From contig PSMW01000004.1 of NCBI GenBank assembly GCA_040290295.1, positions 62,001-126,000 on the forward strand: a DNA stretch of 64,000 nt, written 5' to 3'. The position numbers were made by a program, and so were the translations under genes. Source of the stretch: CAADGV01 sp040290295. GTDB taxonomy: Bacteria; Bacteroidota; Ignavibacteria; UBA10030; UBA6906. Under the pieces are notes generated by a model that did no database searches, was not told the DNA's origin, and saw nothing but the letters and a program-made list of their open reading frames with translations. Positions within the stretch are counted from its first letter, which is position 1, and every line of letters starts with the position of its first letter. Below are positions 1 through 9,415 of this stretch, piece after piece.

Positions 1-924
1 CGCACACGGGATTCCTCCGAGATCATTCTCCGCTTCGGGGGCGACGTTTTGCTGGCTGTGCACTACGAACAGGATGTCGGTTCGGACATCCATCGAGCCT
101 TCGAGGGGTTCGATCTCTTCCACACCGATGATCTGAGCATGGTGAACCTCGAGGCGCCCCTCACAGAACGCGGCACGCGCCAAGTCAAGCCATATACTTT
201 CCGAATGAAGCAACGCTGCACAGCCGCATTGACCAGGGCAGGAATCGACGTCGTCAATCTCGCGAACAACCACATCTTCGACTACGGCACAGAGGGCTTG
301 TTTGATACGATCACCGCATTGGACTCAGCCCACATCTTGTACGTAGGCGCCGGCAGAAATGCAGCGCAAGCACATCGCCCGATCGTGAAGACATTTCGGA
401 GCAAGACAATCGGCTTACTGGGATACTACGGTGGACCAGAATCGCCGAAGGCATCAGCCTCCTCGCCGGGCGTCGCCGACCGCAATCTTGCGCTCATCGA
501 ACGGGACGTACGGCACCTGAGAGAAGTCGAACACGCCGAGTACGTCGTCGTGAATTTCCATTGGGGAGATGAGCTGGCAGATTTTCCGGCTGAGCACTAC
601 CGAGAATTCGCTCATCGCGTGATTACCTTCGGTGTCGATGCGATTATTGGACATCACCCGCATGTCCTTCAAGGAATCGAACTGTACCAAGGCAAAGTGA
701 TCGTCTATTCTCTCGGCAATTTGATCTTCGGTGGGAACGCAAAGCGCTCGTATGACACAGGTGTATTCGAAATAAGGTTAACCCACTCGGGTCCCGCATA
801 CAGGTTTATTCCGGTGCGAGTGTCCCATTGGCAAGCATCGGTGCTCACAGGTGCGGATGCGGAGCGCCTGGTCGCACGCGTACGCAGACTCTCGGCTATT
901 TTCCCTTCGTCCATTTTCCAATAA
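1..924 (+). CDS. CapA-like metallophosphatase (5' truncated)
   Basis: The reading frame is open from the first base, so the start lies outside the window. The 307 visible residues carry the CapA/PgsA metallophosphoesterase signatures in order: FGGDVLLA near the left edge, NLEAPLT, LANNHIFDYG, GHHPHVLQG and SLGNLIF. Family members are membrane-anchored or secreted and were first linked to poly-gamma-glutamate or capsule synthesis; many homologues have no proven substrate. An anchor or signal peptide would be upstream and cannot be seen. No capsule or PgsBC genes follow; the next gene is lemA 12 nt downstream, so a role in envelope metabolism is only inferred. A TTG at 49 is a possible start but would cut the first metal motif, so I reject it. 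Confidence 0.85.
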   Translation, partial: RTRDSSEIILRFGGDVLLAVHYEQDVGSDIHRAFEGFDLFHTDDLSMVNLEAPLTERGTRQVKPYTFRMKQRCTAALTRAGIDVVNLANNHIFDYGTEGLFDTITALDSAHILYVGAGRNAAQAHRPIVKTFRSKTIGLLGYYGGPESPKASASSPGVADRNLALIERDVRHLREVEHAEYVVVNFHWGDELADFPAEHYREFAHRVITFGVDAIIGHHPHVLQGIELYQGKVIVYSLGNLIFGGNAKRSYDTGVFEIRLTHSGPAYRFIPVRVSHWQASVLTGADAERLVARVRRLSAIFPSSIFQ

Positions 925-936
925 TCTGGAGTTCTC

Positions 937-1530
937 ATGAACAAAGGAACAGCTATCTTCATCGCCATTGCAGTCAGTCTCGTCCTCCTGGTTATGTGGG
1001 GGATCGTGGCGTACAATACCCTCATAGGCCTGGACCAGGCAGTCAGTTCAGCCTGGAGCCAAGTGGAGAATCAGTATCAACGGCGCGCGGATTTGATTCC
1101 GAACCTTGTCAACACCGTCAAAGGGTTTGCGGCACAAGAGCGTGAAGTCCTCACCGGTGTTGTGGAAGCTCGAGCAAAGGCAACCTCCATTCAAGTGACA
1201 AAAGAAGTCCTCGAAGACCCGGAGGCGTTCGCGAAATTTCAATCTGCTCAAGACCAATTCTCGACCGCGATCTCACGGCTTCTCGCCGTTGCAGAGAACT
1301 ACCCCGTGCTTCGTTCGAACGAAAACTTCCTCTCGTTGCAAAACGAATTGGCCGGAACCGAGAATCGCATAGCCGTTGAACGGCGCCGGTTCAACGAAGT
1401 GGTGCAAACCTACAATACAACGCGTGCCCGCTTTCCGGGCGTTATCATCGCCAATCTTGCCGGCTTCCGCGAGAAGGCATACTTCAAAGCGAAGGAAGGT
1501 GCGGACGCGCCCCCCGATGTGAAGTTTTGA
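937..1530 (+). CDS. lemA: LemA family protein
   Basis: The 197-residue product has one N-terminal membrane helix (about residues 5-30) followed by a long helical domain with the LemA pattern QYQRRADLIPNLVNTVKG, as expected for this family. LemA proteins are small membrane-anchored helical proteins of unknown molecular role. The ATG has a GGAG Shine-Dalgarno sequence 7 nt upstream (tctggagttctcatg). The stop overlaps the start of the TPM-domain gene by one base. LemA genes very often sit beside TPM-domain genes, so the two proteins probably act together in the envelope; that partnership is inference from gene pairing. Confidence 0.9.
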   Translation: MNKGTAIFIAIAVSLVLLVMWGIVAYNTLIGLDQAVSSAWSQVENQYQRRADLIPNLVNTVKGFAAQEREVLTGVVEARAKATSIQVTKEVLEDPEAFAKFQSAQDQFSTAISRLLAVAENYPVLRSNENFLSLQNELAGTENRIAVERRRFNEVVQTYNTTRARFPGVIIANLAGFREKAYFKAKEGADAPPDVKF

Positions 1531-2261
1531 TGGTGAAGAGATTCCTCATATTGGCGAGCGTCCTTGTCATCGGACTTCAGTCAACGGGGCGCGCGGAGGA
1601 GGTGAAGATTCCGAAGTTGTTGAAGCGCGTTACGGATTTTACCAACACGCTCTCTCCCCCACAACTCGCGGACCTAGAGCAAACGCTTGCTCGGTTTGAA
1701 GACACCACCTCGACGCAAATCGCCGTCGTTATGATACCGACCCTCGGCGACGAGAGCATCGAGGACTTCGCGTTGAGAACCGCCGAGCTGAACGGTATCG
1801 GACAGAAGAAGAAGGACAACGGTGTTCTCTTGCTCATCGCGAAGGATGATCGGCAGATGAGGATCGAGGTTGGGTATGGCTTAGAAGGCGTGCTTCCCGA
1901 TGGACTCTGCGGACAGATCATCAGGCGTGAGATCGTACCGCATTTTCAAAACGGCGACTACTTCGCGGGCATCACGGCTGGCGTGGAGGCAATTATGAAG
2001 GCAACGCAGAACGAGTACATGGCAGAACCGAAGTCGGACAACGGCACTCTCTCGTGGATACTTCCGTTGATATGGTTCGGCGTGATTGCCTTTCTCGCTT
2101 CACGCAACGCGCGGCGCAGCCGCATGTTGGGACGTGGCGGGAGACTCCCAATATTTTACGGCGGCGGATGGGGAAGTGGCGGCGGACGGGGTGGAGGGTT
2201 CGGTGGTTTTAGCGGTGGCGGTGGGTCATTTGGTGGCGGTGGTGCAAGCGGCAGGTGGTAG
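1530..2261 (+). CDS. TPM-domain (YgcG-like) secreted/membrane protein
   Basis: The product of 243 residues has a signal peptide (about residues 1-22, ending GRA), a TPM domain (about 25-170, with TQIAVVMIPTLGDESIEDFALR and VGYGLEGVLPDG), one membrane helix near 178-190, and a glycine-rich tail ending GASGRW. TPM domains are found in periplasmic or thylakoid proteins with proposed phosphatase or assembly roles; the substrate here is unknown. The ATG at 1530 overlaps the lemA TGA by one base, indicating translational coupling. A TTG one codon upstream is the alternative start. Confidence 0.85.
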   Translation: MVKRFLILASVLVIGLQSTGRAEEVKIPKLLKRVTDFTNTLSPPQLADLEQTLARFEDTTSTQIAVVMIPTLGDESIEDFALRTAELNGIGQKKKDNGVLLLIAKDDRQMRIEVGYGLEGVLPDGLCGQIIRREIVPHFQNGDYFAGITAGVEAIMKATQNEYMAEPKSDNGTLSWILPLIWFGVIAFLASRNARRSRMLGRGGRLPIFYGGGWGSGGGRGGGFGGFSGGGGSFGGGGASGRW

Positions 2262-2281
2262 ATTATCGTGTCTAAGAGTTG

Positions 2282-5200
2282 ATGGCAGTGAAACATCCTT
2301 TCTCGAGCATCGCTTCCCTTGAAGATGCTCTCAAAGCATTACACAAACTTCAGCGCCCTCGTGGCGGACGACAGCTCGTCCTCTGCTCTTCCGACAAGAT
2401 GCTTCTTGCGACGCTCGTGCACCGTCTGCAACGTGCATCCGACGAGCGCCAGACGATGCTCGTGACGTGCAATCCTTCAGCACACTCCAGCAAGCATATC
2501 CTCCGTATCGCCGACCAGCGCTCTGTTTCCCATGCAACCCGAACCATCCGGCAAGAGCTTCGCACACTATCGCGCAACGCCGTTATCATCATCGAAGCAC
2601 TTCAGCTTCCTGCGTATGCACATTCGACGCGTCAACAGCAAGAGTTTGTGCGTTCGCTGCTCTCGCTTATCGATCATCGGAACGCGCTCGGCGTGTGGTG
2701 TATCGCTCGCTCGGCATGGGACAGCGCCGCAACGGCAATGTTGAAGGGCGCTGCCGACCTTTTCTTCGATTTCTATGAGGATGGGGAGAAGATCATCGCG
2801 CAATGTGCCGCTGCGAGAGATTTCTACGCGCCTGATTTCTTCCAGCCGCGCGTTCTTACCGTAACCCCACGATCGCTGCGCCTCACTCGCCTGCAGCTCT
2901 CATCCTCTGTCAAGGAGAGGGATAGCGACTCCGACGAGGATCCGTTGGAACGGCATTACCGGCAGTCGTTCGAGCGTGCCGCAGTCCCGATGGTACTGTT
3001 CGATCTCACCGGTGTGTCGCTGCGTTTGAATCGGCAAGCACGCGAGTTCCTAGGTGTAAACGATCTCGACGCACGCCGATTGTTCCGATTCATTCGTCGT
3101 GACCATCGTTTCGCATTTCGGCGCTCATTGGTCGTACTGCGCAAGAAAGGAAGGCTTACGTTCACCACCACACTCAACCTTCCGAGCGGAGACACACGTA
3201 CGGTCGCGGTCTTCGCAGTCGCATTGGGCAGGAACGCCTATGTGGCAGTGTGCCGCGATACTTCGGAGCAGATGCAAACACAAAAGGAGAAAGATCGGCT
3301 CGAGCGTACGTTTGCGACGTTCCTCGCATCGTTGCCTTTCCCGTACGCGATTTTTTCGAACAGGAAGTTGGTCGAACACAACCCGGCGTTCACAGCACTC
3401 TTTCCTTGGACACAAGAGCGAACGCCGACGCTCAGCGAGTTCTTTGGAAAGCGGAACGCAGAGTTTCTCAGGGAGATCGCTCAGCTCGAGAGTCAGCAAC
3501 AGGATGCCGCCCAGATATCCGGTCGTGAAGTGCTCATCCCTGCGCCGGAGCGCAAGGCAGTTGCGGTCGAGGTGACGATAAAACGCATTCCCTCTTTCGG
3601 AAGCAAGGCACTGTACTGTACGTTCGTTGATGTTTCGGCACGCCGGGAAGTTTTGGATCGTGCGGCCGCCGTTGATCGGAAGTTCACCGCGCTGGTCGAA
3701 GGGTCGCTCGACGCAATTACTATCACCAAAGACGGCACGTTCTTGCTCGTCAACGAAGCGTGTGCGCGGCTCTTCGGGTATGAAACGCCCATGGAGTTGA
3801 TCGGGAAGAAGCTCACCTCGATTGTCTGGGGACGCAATGCGCGGGGAGTGGTGTTGGAGAATGAGTCCCAACTCTTGAAGGGATCCGACGAACGGCATCG
3901 GTTCGAGTTTCCGGGCAAGCAAAAGGATGGCTCGAAAATCCTTATCGAGGCACAATCATCGCAGATAACCATCGATGGAGCGAAGGTGGTTCTTTCGTAC
4001 CTCCGCGATGTCACCGAACGAAAGCGAAAAGAGGAACAGCTCGAACGAAAACTACGAGCAGTTGCAATCTTCGATCGATTTTCTGCCGAGATACAATCCA
4101 CTGGTTCGAGCGACGAGTTGTACGCTCGAGCGTTGAACGCAGCACTGCGCCTGACGTCGTTCGAAGCGGGAGGGGTCGTGCTTCTGGAAGGAGACACGCT
4201 CGCCCTTCGGCATCATCATGGCTTGAGCGAAGCAGTGCGTACCAAACTCGATCGCCAACACGTGGACGAGAGTTTTGCCCGCTACTTTCACAAAACGCAC
4301 GAGCCGGTCATCAGTTCACTCCAGGCGTATCCGCCTCACCTTCCATTCAAATCTCTCTTCGAGGCGGAAGGCTATACGGCGATCGCCTTCTTACCAATTG
4401 TGGTCGACGCGCGCTTCAGTGGTATGTTGCTCGTCGCTTCGAGACACCACACAACGATCGACGAACACGATCGCGCATTGCTTGCATCCTTCGGCATGCA
4501 ACTCAGCATCGCAGCGCAGCAGGCATACTTGAGGGAAGAAGCCGATCGTTCCCAGCGGAAGCTGCAATCGGCACTCGAGTCGCTCGAGGAAGTTCTGTAC
4601 ACGCTCCAACCACACGGCGCCGTTGTTTCCATCAGCCCGAATATCGAGCGCATTACCGGCTATCGGCAATCGGACTTTCAGCAGAATCCGAATCTGTGGC
4701 GGTCACTGCTCCATCCGGACGATCGTCCAGTCCTCTCGCAACGTATCTCGAATCAAGCATCGGGCACGGATCGCTTCACGCTCGAATATCGCGTGTTGCA
4801 GAAGGGGAAAGCGACCTACCGTTGGTTGCGCGACGTTGTTCGCTATGAACGCACCGCCGACGGTACGCTGCGAGCAATCCACGGTATCCTCAGCGACGTC
4901 ACGGCGGAGAAAGTGCTCGCCAAGGCACACGATCTCACCGCTGGTAGGGCTGAGCTTTCGGCAACCCCGTTCGAGCTTATCGAATGTTTGCCACACGGCT
5001 TAGCCCTGATCGATCGGACCATGAGGTTTTCTGAATGCAACGAAGCGTTTGCCCGCATCCTGCGAATCGAAAAATACAATATCGTTGGTAAGAGCATTCA
5101 TGACTTCCCCTCTCTGCAACGTACTTTGGGAGATCTGATGGAGCGCGCTGAAGAGACAGCATGGGTCGAGGCGACGTGTTCTCTTTCCGACGAGCGTGTT

Positions 5201-8200
5201 GGAGAGAGAAGTCTGAACTTACAGGTTCGTCGCCGAAAGCCGTCCGGTACATCAGCCGGCTTCGTGCTTCTCATCGAGGAGATATCTACGCTCAAGCAGA
5301 TGGAAGATGCGCTCCACGAAAGCGAGGCGGCGCTGAGCGCAGCACTCGACGCAAGCAGTGACGCTATCGTGATTGCCGATCTCCAGGGAAAAGTATGGGC
5401 GGCAAATCGAGTGTTCAGCACACTTACGGGCATCGCAACGGAAGTGCCGCTTACAGGAGGTGTACCATACCCCTGGATTGCATCGGAGGATCGTGAACGG
5501 TTCCTGGCTTGGTGGCATTCGTTGACGCGCACGGGCAGCACCTCACCGATCGATGTGAGCTGGTATTCCGCGTCCGGTGCACGCGTGACTATGAGTATGC
5601 GTGCCCGCATTGTCGCGAATGCTCAGGGCGAACCGGCAGCAGTGCTACTTGCTGCGCAGGATCGTTCGGAGCTTCGCCGCATGACGTTCGTTCTTGACTG
5701 GAAGGACAAGCAACTCGATTTGCTGAATCGTATCATCAGCTACGCCAACACCACAATGGATCTCGGCAGTATCTTCGCAACGATTGCTTCCGAGATCCAT
5801 GCACTGGTTCCCTACGACGGCATCAGCATCACGCTGTTGGACGAGCAGCAACGGCTTCTTCCGTGGTATATGGCAGTTCCGACAGCGGCTGGCGAGCCGG
5901 AACGTGTGAACTATCTTCCTGTGGATGCTGCGCTCATCTACGATGCCGTGCGTTCAACTTCGCCTGCCATGAAACGCACCAGTGAAGACGCGGCGACCAC
6001 CTTCACTGCTCAGATCAGCATTCCGTTGTCGGTGGAGGGAATGGTGTTAGGAGCGGTAACCCTCCTCAGCGCACATCGCGATGCGTTCGGTCCCGAGGAA
6101 TTGGCGTTTCTTCAGCCAGTGGTCGAACAGATCGGCGCCATCATTCAACGCGTACGATTGTTCGAACGGGTGCGGAGCGACAGTTCCTACGTGCGACATC
6201 TGCTCGACTCGATCAACCATGTCATCTTCACCGTCGATCGTCAGTACCGCATTACACACGTCAACAAGGCATGGAAGGAACACATGGTGCGTGTCGGGAA
6301 GGACATGTGGGCAAGCGAAGAACACATCCTGGGTCAATCGCTGGAAGTCCTCATGCCCGATGCGCCCACGTGGGAGCAATACAAACGTGTCATGGACGAC
6401 CTCTTCGATCGCCGCATCGACTTTTATGCGCGCGAGGTGGAGGTGCCGATTGGGGGTGAGCTGGCCGCGTATCATCTCGTCATCAGCCCAATGATCAATG
6501 AAGGACGTGTAACGGGATTGGTCCTCACGCAAACGGACATCACCGACATTCATCGTACCGAAGCGGAAATCAAGCGACGCAACGAAGGGCTTGCCACGCT
6601 CAATGCAATATCTTCCTCAATCACCAAATCACTCGACCTCGACGAAATCGTACACATTGCCAGTTCGCAGATACGCGAGATCGTCAACGCCTCCACGGTC
6701 GTCTTCTATCTCCAGAACGATCCTGAAAAGCTGGAGTTGACCGGATACAGCGGGTTGCCCGCCGAACTTGCCGAACTGGTCCGTGACATTACCGCAAGCT
6801 CATCGTTGAAAGAGTTGTTTGGAAGGACGAGGAAACCGATCCTCGTCGGCGACGAAGTCGTCACCAACGACCCCCTCTTGCGCGTCGCTGCCGAAATGAG
6901 CCGGCGGCTCCACCTGTTGACGATCACGCTCGTGCCGTTGCAATCCAAGGAGCGTGTCACAGGTGCGTTCATGATCGGCTTCAGCCAGCCGCGTAGCTTG
7001 ACGGAACACGAAGAACAATTGCTCATCCTGATCGGCAACCAAATTGGAGCGGCCGTTGAAAATACTCGGCTGTATGCCGAAGTACAACGCCAGGTCCACA
7101 CATTGACGACGTTGTATGAATTGGGGAAAGGATTGACGGGGTCGCTGGATTTAAATTCGATGTTGCAAGTGGTCTATCGCGAAGTAACAAAAGCACTCCC
7201 CCTCGAACGGTTTTACTACCAAGCGTACGTTGCAGAGGAGAACACACTCACGCTGTTGAGTCGCACGGTCAACGGTGTAGCCGAATTCTACCCTGCAGGC
7301 TTGAACGTACGGGCATTGTCTGATTGGCCCAACTCGATTTATCAAGAAGTTGTTGCGAACGCGACATCGTACCTCGGACCCACATCGGCGGGCGCTCGAG
7401 ACTCCATGATTGCCGTGCCGATCAGGTCCAACGACAAAGTCGTCGGCATCATTTCGATCGTCTCTTCACAACCGAGCGCGTACAATTTTGGTCACTTGCG
7501 TCTCTTAGAAAGTATCGGTAATTTGACCGGTGTTGCGATCGGCAAAGCGATGTTGTATGAAGACACACTGAAGAAGTCCATCGAAATCGAGAATCGGAAC
7601 AAAGAATTGGACGACTTCACGTACGTTGTCTCTCATGACCTGAAGGAACCCCTCATCAGCATCGAAGGCTACAGCAAGATCGTGATGAAGGATTATCATG
7701 ACTTGCTCGATCAAGAGGGGAAAGAGTATCTCAGCGCCGTCGTGCAATCGACAGCGCGGATGAAACACCTGATTGAGGATCTGCTCACACTCTCGCGGTT
7801 AGGGAGAACAATCGAGCCTCAAGAAATCGTTTCGGTCAAGAAGGTTGTCGATGACATTCTGCACGATTTCCAGTTCAGTCTCCGCCAGCGACACGTTGTT
7901 GTTCACGTCCAAGAGAATCTCCCGTCCGTGCGGTTTAGCAGCACACGTCTCAGTATGGTGTTTCGTAACTTGATTTCGAACGCCATGAAATTCAACGACA
8001 AACCCGAACCGATCATCGACATCGGCTTCGATGAAGATGAACATGACTATCGATTCTGGGTGAAGGATAACGGTATCGGCATCGAACCGCAATACTTCGA
8101 GCGCATCTTTGCCATCTTTCAACGCCTCAAACGGAGCGAGGAGTATCGCGGAACCGGCGCGGGTCTCACCATTGTGAAAAAAATTGTCGATCGAGAGGGA

Positions 8201-8287
8201 GGAAGAATTTGGATTGAATCTACGCCCGGTGTAGGTTCGACCTTCTTCTTCACGATGAGGAAGCCGGAGGAACGTCACGGCTCTTAG
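2282..8287 (+). CDS. Giant multi-PAS/GAF sensor histidine kinase
   Basis: A 2001-residue soluble kinase with no membrane helix visible. Domains, approximately: unknown N-terminal alpha/beta region (1-220); PAS at 225-335, 345-455, 463-580; GAF 595-755; PAS 763-880, 897-1010, 1013-1140; GAF 1145-1300; PAS 1302-1430; GAF 1437-1595 and 1608-1760; HisKA with TYVVSHDLKEPL (His near 1785); HATPase with N-box FRNLISNAMKF, G1 VKDNGIGI, F-box region and G2 GTGAGL. The dimerisation and ATPase part resembles the phytochrome-type HWE-free class. Such kinases integrate several small-molecule or redox signals, probably cytoplasmic here. The ATG at 2282 is preferred over TTG 2279. The next gene begins 3 nt after the stop and encodes a receiver domain, a likely partner. 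The N-terminal region (ALQLPAYAHS, IDHRNALGVWCIARS, ADLFFDFYEDGE) looks like a RecA/KaiC-type fold lacking a Walker A motif; that is inference. Confidence 0.93.
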   Translation: MAVKHPFSSIASLEDALKALHKLQRPRGGRQLVLCSSDKMLLATLVHRLQRASDERQTMLVTCNPSAHSSKHILRIADQRSVSHATRTIRQELRTLSRNAVIIIEALQLPAYAHSTRQQQEFVRSLLSLIDHRNALGVWCIARSAWDSAATAMLKGAADLFFDFYEDGEKIIAQCAAARDFYAPDFFQPRVLTVTPRSLRLTRLQLSSSVKERDSDSDEDPLERHYRQSFERAAVPMVLFDLTGVSLRLNRQAREFLGVNDLDARRLFRFIRRDHRFAFRRSLVVLRKKGRLTFTTTLNLPSGDTRTVAVFAVALGRNAYVAVCRDTSEQMQTQKEKDRLERTFATFLASLPFPYAIFSNRKLVEHNPAFTALFPWTQERTPTLSEFFGKRNAEFLREIAQLESQQQDAAQISGREVLIPAPERKAVAVEVTIKRIPSFGSKALYCTFVDVSARREVLDRAAAVDRKFTALVEGSLDAITITKDGTFLLVNEACARLFGYETPMELIGKKLTSIVWGRNARGVVLENESQLLKGSDERHRFEFPGKQKDGSKILIEAQSSQITIDGAKVVLSYLRDVTERKRKEEQLERKLRAVAIFDRFSAEIQSTGSSDELYARALNAALRLTSFEAGGVVLLEGDTLALRHHHGLSEAVRTKLDRQHVDESFARYFHKTHEPVISSLQAYPPHLPFKSLFEAEGYTAIAFLPIVVDARFSGMLLVASRHHTTIDEHDRALLASFGMQLSIAAQQAYLREEADRSQRKLQSALESLEEVLYTLQPHGAVVSISPNIERITGYRQSDFQQNPNLWRSLLHPDDRPVLSQRISNQASGTDRFTLEYRVLQKGKATYRWLRDVVRYERTADGTLRAIHGILSDVTAEKVLAKAHDLTAGRAELSATPFELIECLPHGLALIDRTMRFSECNEAFARILRIEKYNIVGKSIHDFPSLQRTLGDLMERAEETAWVEATCSLSDERVGERSLNLQVRRRKPSGTSAGFVLLIEEISTLKQMEDALHESEAALSAALDASSDAIVIADLQGKVWAANRVFSTLTGIATEVPLTGGVPYPWIASEDRERFLAWWHSLTRTGSTSPIDVSWYSASGARVTMSMRARIVANAQGEPAAVLLAAQDRSELRRMTFVLDWKDKQLDLLNRIISYANTTMDLGSIFATIASEIHALVPYDGISITLLDEQQRLLPWYMAVPTAAGEPERVNYLPVDAALIYDAVRSTSPAMKRTSEDAATTFTAQISIPLSVEGMVLGAVTLLSAHRDAFGPEELAFLQPVVEQIGAIIQRVRLFERVRSDSSYVRHLLDSINHVIFTVDRQYRITHVNKAWKEHMVRVGKDMWASEEHILGQSLEVLMPDAPTWEQYKRVMDDLFDRRIDFYAREVEVPIGGELAAYHLVISPMINEGRVTGLVLTQTDITDIHRTEAEIKRRNEGLATLNAISSSITKSLDLDEIVHIASSQIREIVNASTVVFYLQNDPEKLELTGYSGLPAELAELVRDITASSSLKELFGRTRKPILVGDEVVTNDPLLRVAAEMSRRLHLLTITLVPLQSKERVTGAFMIGFSQPRSLTEHEEQLLILIGNQIGAAVENTRLYAEVQRQVHTLTTLYELGKGLTGSLDLNSMLQVVYREVTKALPLERFYYQAYVAEENTLTLLSRTVNGVAEFYPAGLNVRALSDWPNSIYQEVVANATSYLGPTSAGARDSMIAVPIRSNDKVVGIISIVSSQPSAYNFGHLRLLESIGNLTGVAIGKAMLYEDTLKKSIEIENRNKELDDFTYVVSHDLKEPLISIEGYSKIVMKDYHDLLDQEGKEYLSAVVQSTARMKHLIEDLLTLSRLGRTIEPQEIVSVKKVVDDILHDFQFSLRQRHVVVHVQENLPSVRFSSTRLSMVFRNLISNAMKFNDKPEPIIDIGFDEDEHDYRFWVKDNGIGIEPQYFERIFAIFQRLKRSEEYRGTGAGLTIVKKIVDREGGRIWIESTPGVGSTFFFTMRKPEERHGS

Positions 8288-8290
8288 CCT

Positions 8291-9415
8291 ATGAACGACC
8301 ATCGATCCATACGCGTCTTACTCGTCGAAGACAATCCCGACTTTGCCAAGCTCGTGGATCTTTTCTTGAAGAAGCACGAGCCGGAAACGTTCACCGTCGC
8401 CTGGAAGGAAAGCGGTGCCGACGCGCTCCACGAGCTGGGACGCAATCCAATGTTCGACGTTATTTTGATGGACTACTTCCTGCCGGGACAGAACGGCGTC
8501 GAGGTAACACGAGCGTTACAAAGCCGCGGCATTCATATCCCCATCATCTTCCTTACGGTCAATAAGGATTTCGATCTTGCGGTCGAAGTCATGAAGCTCG
8601 GTGTGGAAGACTATCTCGTGAAGGAGGAAATCTCTACTCCGGTGCTTCCCAAAACAATCCTCAGTGTCATCGAACGGCAACAGCTGAAAGAGGAGCTGAC
8701 TCGGTTGGAGATTTCCCAAAAACGTCTCGAAGCAATCCACGAACTCATCGCGACGATCACCGGTGAGCTGCGCACGCCGCTCGACGGCATGCGCCATCAG
8801 CTTGAAGAACTCCTGCGGTTGCATCAAGAAGACGGATTGAAGTCCTATCTCGCGATCATCCGCGACAATCTCGACCGCATCGAAAAAAAGATCGTCAAAC
8901 TCAAAGAATTGAAGACGGACAAGACCGTCCAGTACATCAAGGACATCCGCATGTTCGACCTGTCGGAGGAATCCGTTGAAGAGATTGTTCCCATCGGGCC
9001 GATCGTTGGTGGAATTCTCCGCGACTTCGAGACCTCCCTGTGCGATCGATCCGTTGTTGTTCGCACCCAAGAGAACTTTCCTCACGTACGGTTCGACAGC
9101 GCAGACCTCCATGTGGTGTTCAACGTCCTGATTTCGAATGCTATCAAGTTCGCCGACAAGCCCCATCCGGTAATCGACATCGGGTATGAGGAAGAAGAGC
9201 ACGAGTATCAGTTTTGGGTCAAAGACAATGGCAAGGGTGTCGAACAACATGATCGTGAGCGTATCTTCTTAGGATCAGGGTTGAGGAAGGCGAAAGAGAT
9301 CGTCGAGCGAGAAGGCGGAAGGATATGGATCGAATCAACACCGAGTGAGGGTGCGATCTTCTTCTTTACAATTAAAAAGAAACCGGTTGGAGGCGCTCAA
9401 GCTGCGAACGGATGA
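8291..9415 (+). CDS. Receiver domain fused to a pseudo-histidine-kinase module
   Basis: The 374-residue protein starts with a complete receiver domain (about 5-125): acidic pair in LLVEDNPDF, phospho-acceptor Asp in ILMDYFLPGQNG, Thr in FLTVNKD and Lys in YLVKEE. Residues about 145-365 align with the dimerisation and ATPase region of the large kinase just upstream (SNAIKFADKP, VKDNGKGV, EREGGRIWIESTP shared almost word for word). Two key parts are missing: the phospho-accepting His is replaced (TGELRTPL against SHDLKEPL), and about 14 residues covering the F-box and first half of the G2 box are deleted (ERIFLGSGLRKA). It therefore cannot autophosphorylate by the usual route. It is most likely a response regulator whose output is a kinase-derived dimer or ATP-binding module. 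It overlaps the next gene by 4 nt. Confidence 0.85.
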   Translation: MNDHRSIRVLLVEDNPDFAKLVDLFLKKHEPETFTVAWKESGADALHELGRNPMFDVILMDYFLPGQNGVEVTRALQSRGIHIPIIFLTVNKDFDLAVEVMKLGVEDYLVKEEISTPVLPKTILSVIERQQLKEELTRLEISQKRLEAIHELIATITGELRTPLDGMRHQLEELLRLHQEDGLKSYLAIIRDNLDRIEKKIVKLKELKTDKTVQYIKDIRMFDLSEESVEEIVPIGPIVGGILRDFETSLCDRSVVVRTQENFPHVRFDSADLHVVFNVLISNAIKFADKPHPVIDIGYEEEEHEYQFWVKDNGKGVEQHDRERIFLGSGLRKAKEIVEREGGRIWIESTPSEGAIFFFTIKKKPVGGAQAANG

